Both the position numbers and the translations under genes were made by a program. The notes below the pieces were generated by a model. It was given only the letters and a program-made list of their open reading frames with translations. It did no database searches and was not told the DNA's origin. DNA of 64,000 nt from CAWHOW01 sp963831005. GTDB lineage: Bacteria > Bacteroidota > Bacteroidia > Bacteroidales > CG2-30-32-10. Each line of letters begins with the position of its first letter. Position 1 is the first letter of the stretch. Where the stretch lies: contig CAWHOW010000048.1 in the NCBI GenBank assembly GCA_963831005.1, positions 27,759 through 91,758 on the forward strand, written 5' to 3'. This document shows, piece after piece, positions 53,320 through 62,602 of this stretch.

Positions 53320-54231
53320 ATGAAAAAACTACTCACTTCAATATCGTTTTTACCTGGCAACATAAATAAAGTCCATACATGGGTAATATCATTGATATTA
53401 GTCTTGCTTGCTGCATGTAATCCATACATCACCAAGATCTATGAAGGGAATTATACGTTCGACCCAAGCCAGTATAATGAAGTAATTATCAATGAATCGC
53501 TGAAAACCTTCCTGGCTCAGAATAAAAACCCTAAGTTTGTTTTGCGTATTCCTGATTATTCAGGTTCTGTTACATCGGAAGAAAAAGCAGCCACTGAGCT
53601 TTATTATTCCACTATAGAAAAAACCCTGATGAAACATGGCTTTACGGTGCGCGACAGGTCCCTGCTAAACCAGCTTCTTCATGAAAACGAGAGCTACGAG
53701 CAGATAGCCAAAAAGATTGATACTGACCTTATCATTGAAATTCAAAACATCAAGAACTACAAAAGCGATGTATATAATTATACCATCCCTTCGAAGAATT
53801 TCAGCGGCAACTTATCAAACTCTTTTTATATAGTACCCGGCCAGAAGACAAACAGAAGCGGTGGTTGCGGCAATGGGTGCGGGCCAAGCACCTCAGCACC
53901 TGCCACCTACCAGCGCTTAGGGCCTATTACACGAAATTACACCCAGATCGAAATTAAAATTGTCCTTATCAAATCAGGTGAATTCGGCGGATACATGAAA
54001 CTGAATTATGATGCTTATGGCTCCACAGCAAGTTTCTACCTTTCTGTTGACGAAAAAAAGAAAACAGGCGAAATTGCCGAAAATAAGGTAAAAAATATCG
54101 GGTGGGATGTAAATGACGTGAAATATAATTCACTTGACTTTAATTACTATATCAATCGCGACGACGGAAAAGAAAAGATATTTGAAGGGCTTACCCTGAT
54201 GATGCTGAATAAAATGGGGCTGGTAAACTAA
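53320..54231 (+). CDS. Putative lipoprotein of unknown function
   Basis: A 303-residue lipoprotein: the hydrophobic segment VISLILVLLAAC ends in a lipobox cysteine (residue 33). FTVRDRSLLNQLLHENESYEQIAKKIDTDLIIEIQNI (about 110-150) resembles the part of CsgG-like or lipoprotein ORF1-type proteins that senses an unstable partner, but the match is weak. A glycine/cysteine-rich loop (SGGCGNGCGPSTS) is unusual. No family can be stated with confidence. The 21-bp array 2 begins 136 bases after its stop. Confidence 0.75.
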   Translation: MKKLLTSISFLPGNINKVHTWVISLILVLLAACNPYITKIYEGNYTFDPSQYNEVIINESLKTFLAQNKNPKFVLRIPDYSGSVTSEEKAATELYYSTIEKTLMKHGFTVRDRSLLNQLLHENESYEQIAKKIDTDLIIEIQNIKNYKSDVYNYTIPSKNFSGNLSNSFYIVPGQKTNRSGGCGNGCGPSTSAPATYQRLGPITRNYTQIEIKIVLIKSGEFGGYMKLNYDAYGSTASFYLSVDEKKKTGEIAENKVKNIGWDVNDVKYNSLDFNYYINRDDGKEKIFEGLTLMMLNKMGLVN

Positions 54232-54366
54232 ATTCAGCCTTTCGCTTAAAATCTTCCGCTGGTTTATTTCCATTTTCTTTAACTGCCTTAAAAGTAGAGA
54301 GTAAATCAAGACTGTTTTGTCTTCAATTTTGTACCGATTTGGTACAGCTAACTGGAGAGTTGGTGT

Positions 54367-54744
54367 AAGTCTCTCCTGAGTTACGGCAAGTCGCTAACGA
54401 GTTACGGCAAATCCCTAAGGAGTAACAGCAAGTCCTTAAGGAATAACAGCAAGTCCTTAAGGAGTAACAGCAAGTCCTTAAGGAGTAACGGCAAGTCCTT
54501 AAGGAATAACAGCAAGTCCCTAAGGAGTAACGGCAAGTCCTTAAGGAGTAACGGCAAGTCCTTAAGGAGTAACAGCAAGTCCTTAAGGAGTAACAGCAAG
54601 TCCTTAAGGAGTAACAGCAAGTCCTTAAGGAGTAACAGCAAGTCCTTAAGGAGTAACAGCAAGTCCTTAAGGAGTAACAGCAAGTCCTTAAGGAGTAACG
54701 GCAAGTCCTTAAGGAATAACAGCAAGTCGCTAACGAGTTGGTGC
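54367..54744. repeat. 21-bp tandem repeat array 2 (18 units)
   Basis: Eighteen 21-base units containing GTCCTTAAGGAGTAACAGCA, so every unit carries the 8-base palindrome CCTTAAGG. The edge units differ (GTCGCTAACGAG), the middle ones are nearly identical. No spacers. It lies between the 53320 lipoprotein gene and the T9SS gene at 54920, upstream of the latter's promoter. Apparent long frames on the minus strand (for example SLRTCCY repeated) are by-products of a period divisible by three. Confidence 0.9.
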
Positions 54745-54866
54745 AACTTTCCTGCCTATCCGTATGGAATCCAGATAAATAGGTAAGCATTATTAAGAAA
54801 ATAGCATATTTGTATAATTTTTAACACGAAAACAGCTTGAATGCGAAAATATTTTCACTTATTTTC

Positions 54867-54897
54867 TTGATTTAGTCTTTTTAATATAATATCTTTG
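54867..54897 (+). promoter_or_regulatory. Promoter of the T9SS/SprB gene
   Basis: TTG (54867-54869), a 20-base spacer, then TATCTTTG (54890-54897). This matches the Bacteroidetes promoter and leaves a 22-base leader. Confidence 0.65.
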
Positions 54898-54919
54898 AAG
54901 CCATTATTACTTAATAGAT

Positions 54920-56719
54920 ATGAAAAAACTACTATTTCTTTCCACTATCATAGCGATGATAGCATTTACAGGCAAAACACAGGCACAATCGTTATCGGTG
55001 CAAGTTGTACAAGTTGATTCTGTTTTGTGTTACGGGCAACCAAATGGCAGTATCACTGCCATTGCAAGCGGAGGTTCCGGGATTTATTCTTATGCATGGA
55101 GTACTACTCCTGTTCAAACTACCACAACAGCTTATAATTTGCCAGTAGGAACATATACGGTTACAGTTACTGATGGTTCTACTAATACTGCTACCGCATC
55201 AGCTACAGTTTATCAACCAAATCAATTAATGGCTTCAATTTCTACCAGTTCACCTGTTAAATGTTACGGGCAAAGTAATGGCAGTGCAACTGTTAATGTA
55301 ATAGGTGGCATTCCGGCATATACTTATCAATGGGATGACGGGGAAAGCACTCAAACCGCTACCAATCTGCCGGCAGGCGTTCAGAGCGTAACTGTTACTG
55401 ACAATAATGGCTGCACAGCTACTGCAATAGATACAATTACACAACCTACACGAATCAATATACCTTTAATTACTGATTCTATAAAGTGTTTTGGCGGTTC
55501 TACCGCAAACATTTCGGTAAGCGGTGTTTCCGGAGGGACTTCACCCTATAGTTATTTATGGACGGGCGGAGATACCGGGCAGTATTTAATTAATGTCCCC
55601 GTTGGAATTTATACTTTAACAGTTACTGATGCTAATGGATGCACTGCCTCTGCAAGCGCTATAGTATTGCAGCCAACCCCATTAACAATGAATATTGCTG
55701 CCGGTACTGATACTATGCTGACTTGTGGCGGTCCAGGAACTGGTACCGGTTCTATATCTTTAAATATTGTTGGCGGGACATACCCATGGAGTTATCATTG
55801 GAGTAATGGTTACAGCACACAGAATATTATGAATCTTACCGGAGGCACTTATACTATTACAATTACCGATCATAATGGTTGTATGATAATACACACATTT
55901 TACATTACACAGCCATCGCCCCTAGTTATTCACATAGATAGCCTAAATGCAAGATGTGTGGACACCTGCGATGGCCAAATAACAACTGCTGTTACAGGTG
56001 GGACGCCATTTATTACAGGGGATTATCATTATATATGGAACACAACTCCTCCTAAAACTACTGAGAATATCAACAATTTATGTCCGGGCTTTTATTCCGT
56101 TACCGTTACAGATTCCAACGGATGCCAGAAAACATTAAGCACTAGTATTGGCGTTTCCGACAGCCTGAAAGCATATTTTACTATCTACCCCGACACAACA
56201 ACGCTGCATCATTATTATGTAGAAAATGACGCAACCGGTAATCCTCCCATTACATATGTTTGGAGTTGGGGCGATGGCACACAGGATACGGCTGCTTATC
56301 CAAACCACACCTATAGTACAGCAGGAAACTATGTTATTTGTCTTACTGTTTCAAATGTCCCATGCAGCAACACTTATTGCGATTCCGCCTATCTGCAAAG
56401 AACTTCAAATTCTTTAATATCCTTAACAGTAATTCCGGGAACGAACGGAATAAAAGTAAATGAATTATCCCCTAATTTAATAAAGGTTTATCCTAACCCA
56501 GCCACCGATATTTTACAAATACAAATCGGAAGTAATTCAGAAGTCAGAAGTGAGATGTCAGAATTAAGCGTATATGATATGGTAGGTAATTTGGTTTTAG
56601 AAAAGAATACTATGAGCAATATAACCAGTTTAAATGTTTCATCATTGCCAGGCGGGGTTTATATTGTTCAGTTAAGGACTGTAAATGGAATAATGGTGAG
56701 GAAATTTATTAAAGAATAA
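54920..56719 (+). CDS. T9SS-secreted SprB/PKD repeat protein
   Basis: A 599-residue cell-surface protein. A signal peptide (MKKLLFLSTIIAMIAFTGKTQAQ) is followed by about five SprB-type repeats of 80-90 residues (CYGQPNGSITAIASGG...YAWS...LPVGTYTVTVTD and similar). A PKD domain spans about residues 425-500 (VENDATGNPPITYVWSWGDGTQDTAAYPNHTYSTAGNYVICLTV). The protein ends in a T9SS type A sorting domain (VYPNPATDILQIQIGS, VYDMVGNLVLEK, GGVYIVQLRTVNGIMVRKFIKE). SprB is the gliding adhesin of Flavobacterium, but this protein is much shorter and probably has a general adhesive role. Confidence 0.92.
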   Translation: MKKLLFLSTIIAMIAFTGKTQAQSLSVQVVQVDSVLCYGQPNGSITAIASGGSGIYSYAWSTTPVQTTTTAYNLPVGTYTVTVTDGSTNTATASATVYQPNQLMASISTSSPVKCYGQSNGSATVNVIGGIPAYTYQWDDGESTQTATNLPAGVQSVTVTDNNGCTATAIDTITQPTRINIPLITDSIKCFGGSTANISVSGVSGGTSPYSYLWTGGDTGQYLINVPVGIYTLTVTDANGCTASASAIVLQPTPLTMNIAAGTDTMLTCGGPGTGTGSISLNIVGGTYPWSYHWSNGYSTQNIMNLTGGTYTITITDHNGCMIIHTFYITQPSPLVIHIDSLNARCVDTCDGQITTAVTGGTPFITGDYHYIWNTTPPKTTENINNLCPGFYSVTVTDSNGCQKTLSTSIGVSDSLKAYFTIYPDTTTLHHYYVENDATGNPPITYVWSWGDGTQDTAAYPNHTYSTAGNYVICLTVSNVPCSNTYCDSAYLQRTSNSLISLTVIPGTNGIKVNELSPNLIKVYPNPATDILQIQIGSNSEVRSEMSELSVYDMVGNLVLEKNTMSNITSLNVSSLPGGVYIVQLRTVNGIMVRKFIKE

Positions 56720-56730
56720 TTATTGGTAAA

Positions 56731-56768
56731 AATAAGGGCGGCTTTGCTAAAGCAAAGCCGCCCTTATT
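56731..56768. terminator. Strong bidirectional terminator
   Basis: An 18-bp perfect stem, AATAAGGGCGGCTTTGCT (56731-56748) with AGCAAAGCCGCCCTTATT (56751-56768), and a 2-base loop. It is AT-rich at both ends, so it can terminate transcription from both the T9SS gene and the convergent TPR gene. Confidence 0.92.
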
Positions 56769-56797
56769 TATTTATTTAGTAAAGTGAATTATACCTT

Positions 56798-57659
56798 TTA
56801 ATGCTGAACGTCCTTGCAATACTTGTCAATCATTTTCTGTGCGTTTGCAAAGCCTTTATCTTTTGCCATGTTAAAATCAGTGCATGCATCAGCTTTCTGT
56901 TTCAGGTGGTTTTCAGCAAGACCACGGGAGATAATAATTCTGGGCATCATCCGGTTTTAATTCAACCACTTTTGAACAGTCAGCTTTTGCACCTTCATAA
57001 TCTTTCTGCCCAAACTTAAGCAATGCCCTGTTCTTGATAGCCAAAAGGAAATCAGACTTCAACTCTATGGCTTTATTATAATCATTAAGTGCGCCGGTAG
57101 TATCCTTTATTGAATATTTTGCTTTACCTCGCAAGTTATAAGCTTCAACAAAATCAGCTTTACGATAGATGGCGGAATCATAATCAACGATAGCATCTTT
57201 ATAGTTCTTTCCTTCCATTTTTATTTTAGCCCTATCGAAATACAAATTCTCCGAAGTGGGTTTCAGCCTGATGGCTGCACTATAATCGGCAATAGCACCT
57301 ACAGTATCTTTTAATAAATATTTTGTTTCAGCTCTTTCAGAATAAAAATCGGAGTTATCGGCTTTATTTTTGATGGCATTATTAAAGTCAGTCAAAGCGC
57401 CAGCATAATCCTTACTGCCATACTTTTTACAGAGTGCTCTGAAATAATAAGCGACAGCCATATTCGATGGAATATCTGAATTCTTATTTATGGCATTATT
57501 AAAATCGCTGACTGCTCCGGTGTAATCTTTCGATTTATACTTGGCAAGGCCATTCTCATAATACGTTTTAAAACTGGTAGTGTCCTGCGCAAACACACCG
57601 ACAACAATGAAAACAAAGAACGAAAACAACATAAATTTACCACAGAATTTAGATCTCAT
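56798..57659 (-). pseudogene. TPR repeat protein with a frameshift near the C-terminus
   Basis: A secreted TPR protein. The start is ATG 57659 (MRSKFCGKFMLFSFFVFIVVGVFAQ signal peptide); an ATG at 57725 would add 22 residues upstream of it. About six 34-residue repeats follow, each like YAGALTDFNNAIKNKADNSDFYSERAETKYLLKDT. As read, the frame ends YYLPWSC at 56913. Removing one base in the CCC run (about 56925, plus strand GGG) restores RGLAENHLKQKADACTDFNM...KGFANAQKMIDKYCKDVQH, the usual end for this family, with a stop at 56798. Together with the 27408 gene this is the second single-base frameshift in the window. Confidence 0.88.
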
Positions 57660-57839
57660 AACAATAAATTTTAGGGTTAAACAAATTAAGGAACTACAAA
57701 AATCTGAAAAAATTTCATAACACAAAAATTATTTAATAAGCTTTTAACAATTTTTAGGCCAGAAATCTTTTAAAGTGATAAAAAATGAAGTTTGTTCATC
57801 AGTTGTATTCGATTATATATTATTCTGTCACAAAAGAAA

Positions 57840-57866
57840 GAAGCAGGGTCACCCCTGCCCTGCTTC
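57840..57866. terminator. Terminator hairpin after the 57911 T9SS gene
   Basis: GAAGCAGGG (57840-57848) pairs with CCCTGCTTC (57858-57866), flanked by ATTTTTT on one side and TTTCTTTTG (minus strand) on the other. It probably ends the minus-strand T9SS transcript. Confidence 0.75.
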
Positions 57867-57910
57867 ATTTTTTATGTAAGTTAATTTTAATTGGATATTC
57901 TCATAATCAC

Positions 57911-59140
57911 CTATTCGGCAATTAATTTTCCTTCACTGTTAAGTGAATTACTTTCCATTCGGTAAAAATAAACGCCGCTGTTCAGGTCATTTTTACTTAA
58001 TGTGATCTTATTTTGTGTGTAAATATGAGAGAAAACCTGCTCGCCAATCATGTTAAAAATAGTTAGCCTGATTTCCGGGTTGCTTGAATTATTATCTGTT
58101 TCAAAAGTCACTTCAGAGGTAAAAGGGTTAGGATAAACATTAACATTTGATGCCAATGTATTTTCCTTTATCCCTGTCAATACCTTACAGGAATGGGTGC
58201 ATGAAGTTACATCTGGTCCGATAACTCCTGTATTAAGGTCAATGTTAATCGGCACAGTATTCATAGGAGTCTGGTCGCAGAAATCAATTGTTCCTTTAAA
58301 ATAACCAGTGTTTGTAGAAAAAGCAGCAACACAAAATGTGCCTTCATTGCCCTTCAGTGTATCATCATTTGTAAAGTCGTTTCCAATTACAACAGCGCCG
58401 TTATTGTTGAATACAGCATGGTGAGCCGCTGTATCACTGTTTAAGAAATCATGCAAAACCTGAAAAGACACATTGGTGTCAACGGTCATATTTCCGGCAT
58501 TTGTAAAATCGTCCGAAATATTCACTGTATCCTTGATAACACTTGTTCCGGCGTTCAGGAATTGATATGCTGTAGTAACGCCTGTACTTGTGTAAGTCCC
58601 GGTGTTAAGGAAATAAGTAAGATTAAGTTGACCGTCATTCTGAACGTTCAAGGTATTCATAAAATTAGTAACTACAATAGAACCTGTACTTGTAATATGC
58701 AATGTATTTGCTGTATAAAAGCTGTCCGCACCGTATATTTTTCCTGAGTTTGATATAGTTGTCGTATTGTAAAGTAATTGGCTGATATACATGGAATCAG
58801 TATTCGTTAATGTGCCGGAATATGCTGCAAAACGGTCAATTGAAAAGTAACCGTTATTAGTGAATGCTCCGCCATTCATGGCGAAAGACCTTATTGAAGC
58901 ATCCTTTACGAGCGAGCCGCCGCTATTTATTGTCAACGAACCTGTGCTAATTTCCCAATTGGTATTCAAAACAATATGATGATTAATAATAATGTTGTCG
59001 CCAGGAGAAGGAATACAGCCGCAATCCCATGTTGTTGGCATCAGAAAATTACCATTAGCCACAGATGTAACGGTTTGACTTTGTGCAATACTAACTATAA
59101 GCATTGCTACAATCATAAAAGCAATAGTGTTGGTTTTCAT
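57911..59140 (-). CDS. T9SS-secreted beta-helix-like protein
   Basis: A 409-residue secreted protein. A signal peptide (MKTNTIAFMIVAMLIVSIAQSQ) is followed by a start typical of G8-like or beta-helix modules (TWDCGCIPSPGDNIIINHHIVL) and a run of short beta-strand repeats (LTINSGGSLVKD, GGAFTNNGYFS, GTLTNTDSMYIS, ISNSGKIYGADSF) that should stack into a beta-solenoid. The protein ends in a T9SS type A sorting domain (VYPNPFTSEVTFETDN, IFNMIGEQVFSH, SGVYFYRMES). A minus-strand -7 box TAATTTTG is at 59204-59211. Confidence 0.9.
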   Translation of the reverse strand: MKTNTIAFMIVAMLIVSIAQSQTVTSVANGNFLMPTTWDCGCIPSPGDNIIINHHIVLNTNWEISTGSLTINSGGSLVKDASIRSFAMNGGAFTNNGYFSIDRFAAYSGTLTNTDSMYISQLLYNTTTISNSGKIYGADSFYTANTLHITSTGSIVVTNFMNTLNVQNDGQLNLTYFLNTGTYTSTGVTTAYQFLNAGTSVIKDTVNISDDFTNAGNMTVDTNVSFQVLHDFLNSDTAAHHAVFNNNGAVVIGNDFTNDDTLKGNEGTFCVAAFSTNTGYFKGTIDFCDQTPMNTVPINIDLNTGVIGPDVTSCTHSCKVLTGIKENTLASNVNVYPNPFTSEVTFETDNNSSNPEIRLTIFNMIGEQVFSHIYTQNKITLSKNDLNSGVYFYRMESNSLNSEGKLIAE

Positions 59141-59203
59141 AGTTTTTACTTTTTTAGTTTAATTCTAAATTAATAATTGATTAAGTGATTAATTTTAACA
59201 TCT

Positions 59204-59211
59204 CAAAATTA
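59204..59211 (-). promoter_or_regulatory. -7 box of the 57911 T9SS gene
   Basis: TAATTTTG on the minus strand, 63 bases upstream of the ATG at 59140. The large palindrome at 59237-59280 starts 25 bases further upstream, over the expected -33 region. Confidence 0.5.
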
Positions 59212-59236
59212 CTCTAAATATTGACCTTGGATTAGC

Positions 59237-59280
59237 GTACTAATACCTGATTTTTCAAAAGGTAAATCAGGTATTAGTAC
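59237..59280. promoter_or_regulatory. Perfect 17-bp inverted repeat between divergent promoters
   Basis: GTACTAATACCTGATTT (59237-59253) and AAATCAGGTATTAGTAC (59264-59280) are perfect reverse complements, separated by 10 bases. There is no T-run and both neighbours point away from it, so a terminator is unlikely. It could bind a dimeric regulator that controls both the T9SS gene and the VWA gene. Confidence 0.6.
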
Positions 59281-59332
59281 CTGTATTCCATATTTAATAA
59301 TTTGACACCTCTTTTCAAATAAAAAATGCCAT

Positions 59333-59340
59333 TATCTTTG
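59333..59340 (+). promoter_or_regulatory. -7 box of the VWA gene
   Basis: TATCTTTG fits TAnnTTTG. It ends seven bases before the ATG at 59348, so the transcript would be nearly leaderless. Confidence 0.5.
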
Positions 59341-59347
59341 CATCATA

Positions 59348-61438
59348 ATGAATTTCGTTATTATCACTGAATACCCACTGTGGTTTCTGCTTTTCTGCGT
59401 TGTGTTTGGAGCAGCAGTTTCTGTATTGCTTTATCTAAGAAACAGTAAGTACAATTTTACGCCTAATCTAAAAAGGATACTTGCCTTGATCCGATTTATT
59501 GCAATTTCAGTTATTGCTTTTCTGTTGCTTTCACCCTTGATCAAAACAGTATCGAGGAATGTTGAAAAACCCATTATCATTGTTGCACAGGATAATTCAG
59601 AATCCATACTGATAAATAAAGATTCTGCTTTTTATAAAAATCAATACAATGAGCAGTTAAAGAAGTTTATTGATGAACTCGCTTCTCGCTATGAAGTGAA
59701 AACATATTCCTTCGGTGATAAGGTTAAAGAGACCTCATCTTTCAATTTTTCTGATAAGGTAACAGATATCTCATCCTTTTTTGATGAACTTCAAACCCGT
59801 TATTCCAATCGCAATGTTGGAGCTTTGGTGCTTGCCACCGATGGTTTATACAACAAAGGTCAGAACCCTCTTTATGCTTCAGGATTCGCTTCTTTTCCCA
59901 TTTATACAATGGCGTTGGGCGACACCACCATTTATAAAGATTTGCTTATAAGCAAGATTAATTACAATCATACTGCATTTCTTGGAAATAAATTCCCTGT
60001 TGAAGTGATAGTAACGGCAAATAAATGCAAAGGCAGCAACTCTGTTCTTAAAGTTAGCAGAGGAAATGATGAACTATTTTCAAAAGAGCTTAATTTTACC
60101 TCAAATACATCTACTCAAAACATTTTACTCGATATTGAAGCCAAGCAGGTAGGATTGCAGCGCTATCATGTTGCATTAACTCCTATTAGCGGTGAAGTTA
60201 CAGAAGCTAATAATGTTCAGGATTTCTTTATTGATGTTATTGACCAGCGGCAGAAGATACTTATTCTTTCCAACTCTCCCAATCCCGATATTGCTGCTAT
60301 TAAGGAATCTCTCGAAAAGAATGATAATTATGAAGTGGAATCATCCATTGCATCTGATTATACAAAATCGTTTTCGGGTTATAACCTTATTATATTACAC
60401 CAGTTGCCTTCAACGACTGACAATGCTTCCAGAATAATTGCAGCTATAAATAAATCGAATGTTCCGGTTATTTTTATACTGGGAGCGCAAACGGATTTCA
60501 ACACATTTAACAGTCTGAAAGCCGGGATAAGTATAGTGGCGAATACCAAAACATCTATGAACGAAGCTTTGCCGGTTATCAATAATGACTTCCCCTTATT
60601 CACCGTTGGCGATGATATAAAACATCTTTCCGATGATCTTCCTCCCTTATATTCTCCTTATGGGACTTATAAAACAGCTAATTCAGCTAACATCCTATTT
60701 TATCAAAAGATTGGTTCTGTTGTTACAAAACAGCCTCTCGTTATTTTCAATCAGCAAGACAGGGAGAAATCATGTGTGATTGCAGGTGAAGGAATTTGGC
60801 GGTGGAAATTATTCGATTTTGTTCAGCATCAGAATCATGACATATTTAACAGCTTTATTGGTAAATGTATTCAGTACCTTGCAGCTGCAGAAGACAACAG
60901 CCTTTTCAGGATCACCGGCAATAATAATTTTTATGAGAACGAGAATGTCGAGTTCAATGCAGAAGTTTACAACGAAAGCTACGAACTGATAAACAAACCG
61001 GATGTTAACTTTACTATCTATAACAAGGAAAACAAGAAATATACTTTTATATTCAGCAAAACGTCAAATGCCTATCATCTTGATGCCGGAATATTTCCCG
61101 TTGGAGATTACCGCTACCAAGCCAACGTGAAAGTTGGAGACAAAGTATATGCAAAGAATGGCTTTTTTAATGTGCTTGCATTGAATATAGAATCCCTGAA
61201 CACTACAGCCGACCATAAGATGCTTTATTCATTAGCACACAAACATGATGGCAAGTTATTTTATCCAAACCAGTTTGATGATCTTCTAAAGGCATTAACA
61301 AGCAGGGAGGATATTAAATCAGTTTCCTATACTCAAAAGAGGCTTAACGACGTGGTAAACTTGTTTTGGATATTTATTGTGATCCTCATTCTCTTTTCAG
61401 CCGAATGGTTCCTTCGTAAATGGAGCGGAAATTATTAA
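59348..61438 (+). CDS. VWA-like membrane protein
   Basis: A 696-residue protein with two N-terminal transmembrane helices (about residues 12-30 and 42-62), a von Willebrand factor A-like domain (about 70-210), immunoglobulin-like domains, and a C-terminal transmembrane helix. The VWA metal-ion site is partly visible: AQDNSESI (DxSxS) and VLATDGLYNKGQNP. The pattern of a short helix at each end with a large periplasmic part recalls BatA-type and other Bacteroidota VWA proteins. Function is unknown; a role in envelope stress or tolerance is suggested only by family. Confidence 0.87.
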   Translation: MNFVIITEYPLWFLLFCVVFGAAVSVLLYLRNSKYNFTPNLKRILALIRFIAISVIAFLLLSPLIKTVSRNVEKPIIIVAQDNSESILINKDSAFYKNQYNEQLKKFIDELASRYEVKTYSFGDKVKETSSFNFSDKVTDISSFFDELQTRYSNRNVGALVLATDGLYNKGQNPLYASGFASFPIYTMALGDTTIYKDLLISKINYNHTAFLGNKFPVEVIVTANKCKGSNSVLKVSRGNDELFSKELNFTSNTSTQNILLDIEAKQVGLQRYHVALTPISGEVTEANNVQDFFIDVIDQRQKILILSNSPNPDIAAIKESLEKNDNYEVESSIASDYTKSFSGYNLIILHQLPSTTDNASRIIAAINKSNVPVIFILGAQTDFNTFNSLKAGISIVANTKTSMNEALPVINNDFPLFTVGDDIKHLSDDLPPLYSPYGTYKTANSANILFYQKIGSVVTKQPLVIFNQQDREKSCVIAGEGIWRWKLFDFVQHQNHDIFNSFIGKCIQYLAAAEDNSLFRITGNNNFYENENVEFNAEVYNESYELINKPDVNFTIYNKENKKYTFIFSKTSNAYHLDAGIFPVGDYRYQANVKVGDKVYAKNGFFNVLALNIESLNTTADHKMLYSLAHKHDGKLFYPNQFDDLLKALTSREDIKSVSYTQKRLNDVVNLFWIFIVILILFSAEWFLRKWSGNY

Positions 61439-61483
61439 TCTAACCTGACATTAAGTAAATTAAGGTGGGTTCTAAAAATTTTG

Positions 61484-61640
61484 TTTTTTAAAATCCTAAG
61501 CACTAAACCCTAAATTCTAAATAATTTCAAAATTCAAATGAGAAAAGCACCAAACATTGAATTAGCAAAGGTTTTGAACATTAAAATTTGTTTATTTGAT
61601 ATTATTTAGAGTTTAGAAATTAGAAATTAGAATTTGTTTT
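61484..61640. repeat. Imperfect inverted-repeat element of the CCTAAATTCTAA family
   Basis: The left arm contains CTAAACCCTAAATTCTAAAT (from about 61504). The right arm contains ATTATTTAGAGTTTAGAAAT (from about 61600). The arms are about 45 bases and imperfect. The composition and core words match the 188-bp units at 43300-43888. It lies between the convergent VWA and FISUMP genes. No coding capacity. Confidence 0.6.
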
Positions 61641-61661
61641 TAAGAATTATTAGAAGTCCCC

Positions 61662-62303
61662 TTAATTCTTCACACATCTTATAGAATAAGCATATGTTTT
61701 TAGAGAAGGATTCTTAAAAATATCCATAGAGCTATTTTCAATAAAATAACAATATGCATGCGCAGAGTCTGCTGTAGAAGATGACCAGTAATATGCATAA
61801 TTACCAATGTCCTTATAAACACTGGTATTCCAGTCACCGCCGGGTATAGCATCAAAACCGCTGCTGTTTGATGCCCCTGTATTTGGACTGTTCCAGTGAA
61901 GAAATCCTGTTTCTTTCATCTTGCCCCCCGCAGCAAAATATCCTGTCAGGTAATTTATTAAAGTATTCCATTCAGATGTATCAGGCAGATGCCAGCCGGG
62001 AGGGCATACTAACCGGGCCGCATTCCAGCTGTATAATCTTCCATAAGTACTTTCTACACTTGAACTATTATTATACATATATGATCCGGAAGCAGTATCA
62101 TAGTCAAGGTTTTGCGCCATCCAGGTCTGTGAACCTATAACAACAGTATTATATACTTTTTTATCACGGGGATCAGTAAACTGATTTACCACAGTTACCG
62201 AAGTATTGTTATTACTATTGTCCTTTTTGCAGGAAAGAACACAAAAAATGCAAGGGAATACATTTATAGCAAGTATAAATAATAGGAATCTCTTTTTCAT
62301 CAA
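61662..62303 (-). CDS. FISUMP-domain lipoprotein
   Basis: A 213-residue lipoprotein. The signal peptide ends in a lipobox cysteine (FCVLSC, residue 25), followed by a short Asn-rich linker. The rest is a Fibrobacter succinogenes major paralogous domain (FISUMP): FTDPRDKKVYNTVVIGSQTWMAQNLDYDT, YGRLYSWNAARLVCPPGWHLPDTSEWNTLI, GFDAIPGGDW, YYWSSSTADSAHAYCYF, SIRCVKN. These domains are surface-exposed and of unknown role. There is a perfect Bacteroidetes promoter upstream (62326-62357). Confidence 0.93.
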   Translation of the reverse strand: MMKKRFLLFILAINVFPCIFCVLSCKKDNSNNNTSVTVVNQFTDPRDKKVYNTVVIGSQTWMAQNLDYDTASGSYMYNNSSSVESTYGRLYSWNAARLVCPPGWHLPDTSEWNTLINYLTGYFAAGGKMKETGFLHWNSPNTGASNSSGFDAIPGGDWNTSVYKDIGNYAYYWSSSTADSAHAYCYFIENSSMDIFKNPSLKTYAYSIRCVKN

Positions 62304-62325
62304 ATTAATTCTTTACTTAATGATT

Positions 62326-62357
62326 CAAAAGTAGTTCAATCAGGATAAATAAACAAA
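62326..62357 (-). promoter_or_regulatory. Promoter of the FISUMP lipoprotein gene
   Basis: On the minus strand, TTTG (62357-62354), a 20-base spacer, then TACTTTTG (62333-62326), 22 bases before the ATG. This is a complete match to the -33/-7 consensus. Confidence 0.7.
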
Positions 62358-62594
62358 TAAATAATAAAATATCAACTTTCTTTACAAGACAGGGGAACCG
62401 TAATAAAATACATAAATCGTAATTTATAAGAAAACGATTAAAGCCGATACAGGCTTATTTGCACAAATACAATCCTATCACATTAATTGGAAATAATTTG
62501 CAATTACTTAAAACAAAGATGGACTATTGTAAGACTATTGACAAATTTTAACAAAATATATTTAGTTTTTACATAATATATGAAATATTATTTC

Positions 62595-62602
62595 TATATT
62601 TG
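62595..62602 (+). promoter_or_regulatory. -7 box upstream of the array-4 leader
   Basis: TATATTTG fits TAnnTTTG. A transcript from here would run through a (TA)11-12 tract and array 4 before the gene at 63265, giving a leader of about 650 bases. Confidence 0.4.

Noticed and set aside
54323..54790. Minus-strand open frame with SLRTCCY repeats across array 2
   Set aside because: An artefact of a repeat period divisible by three; no signal peptide, domain or promoter.
59237..59280. Rho-independent terminator
   Set aside because: Both neighbouring genes are transcribed away from it and no T-run follows.
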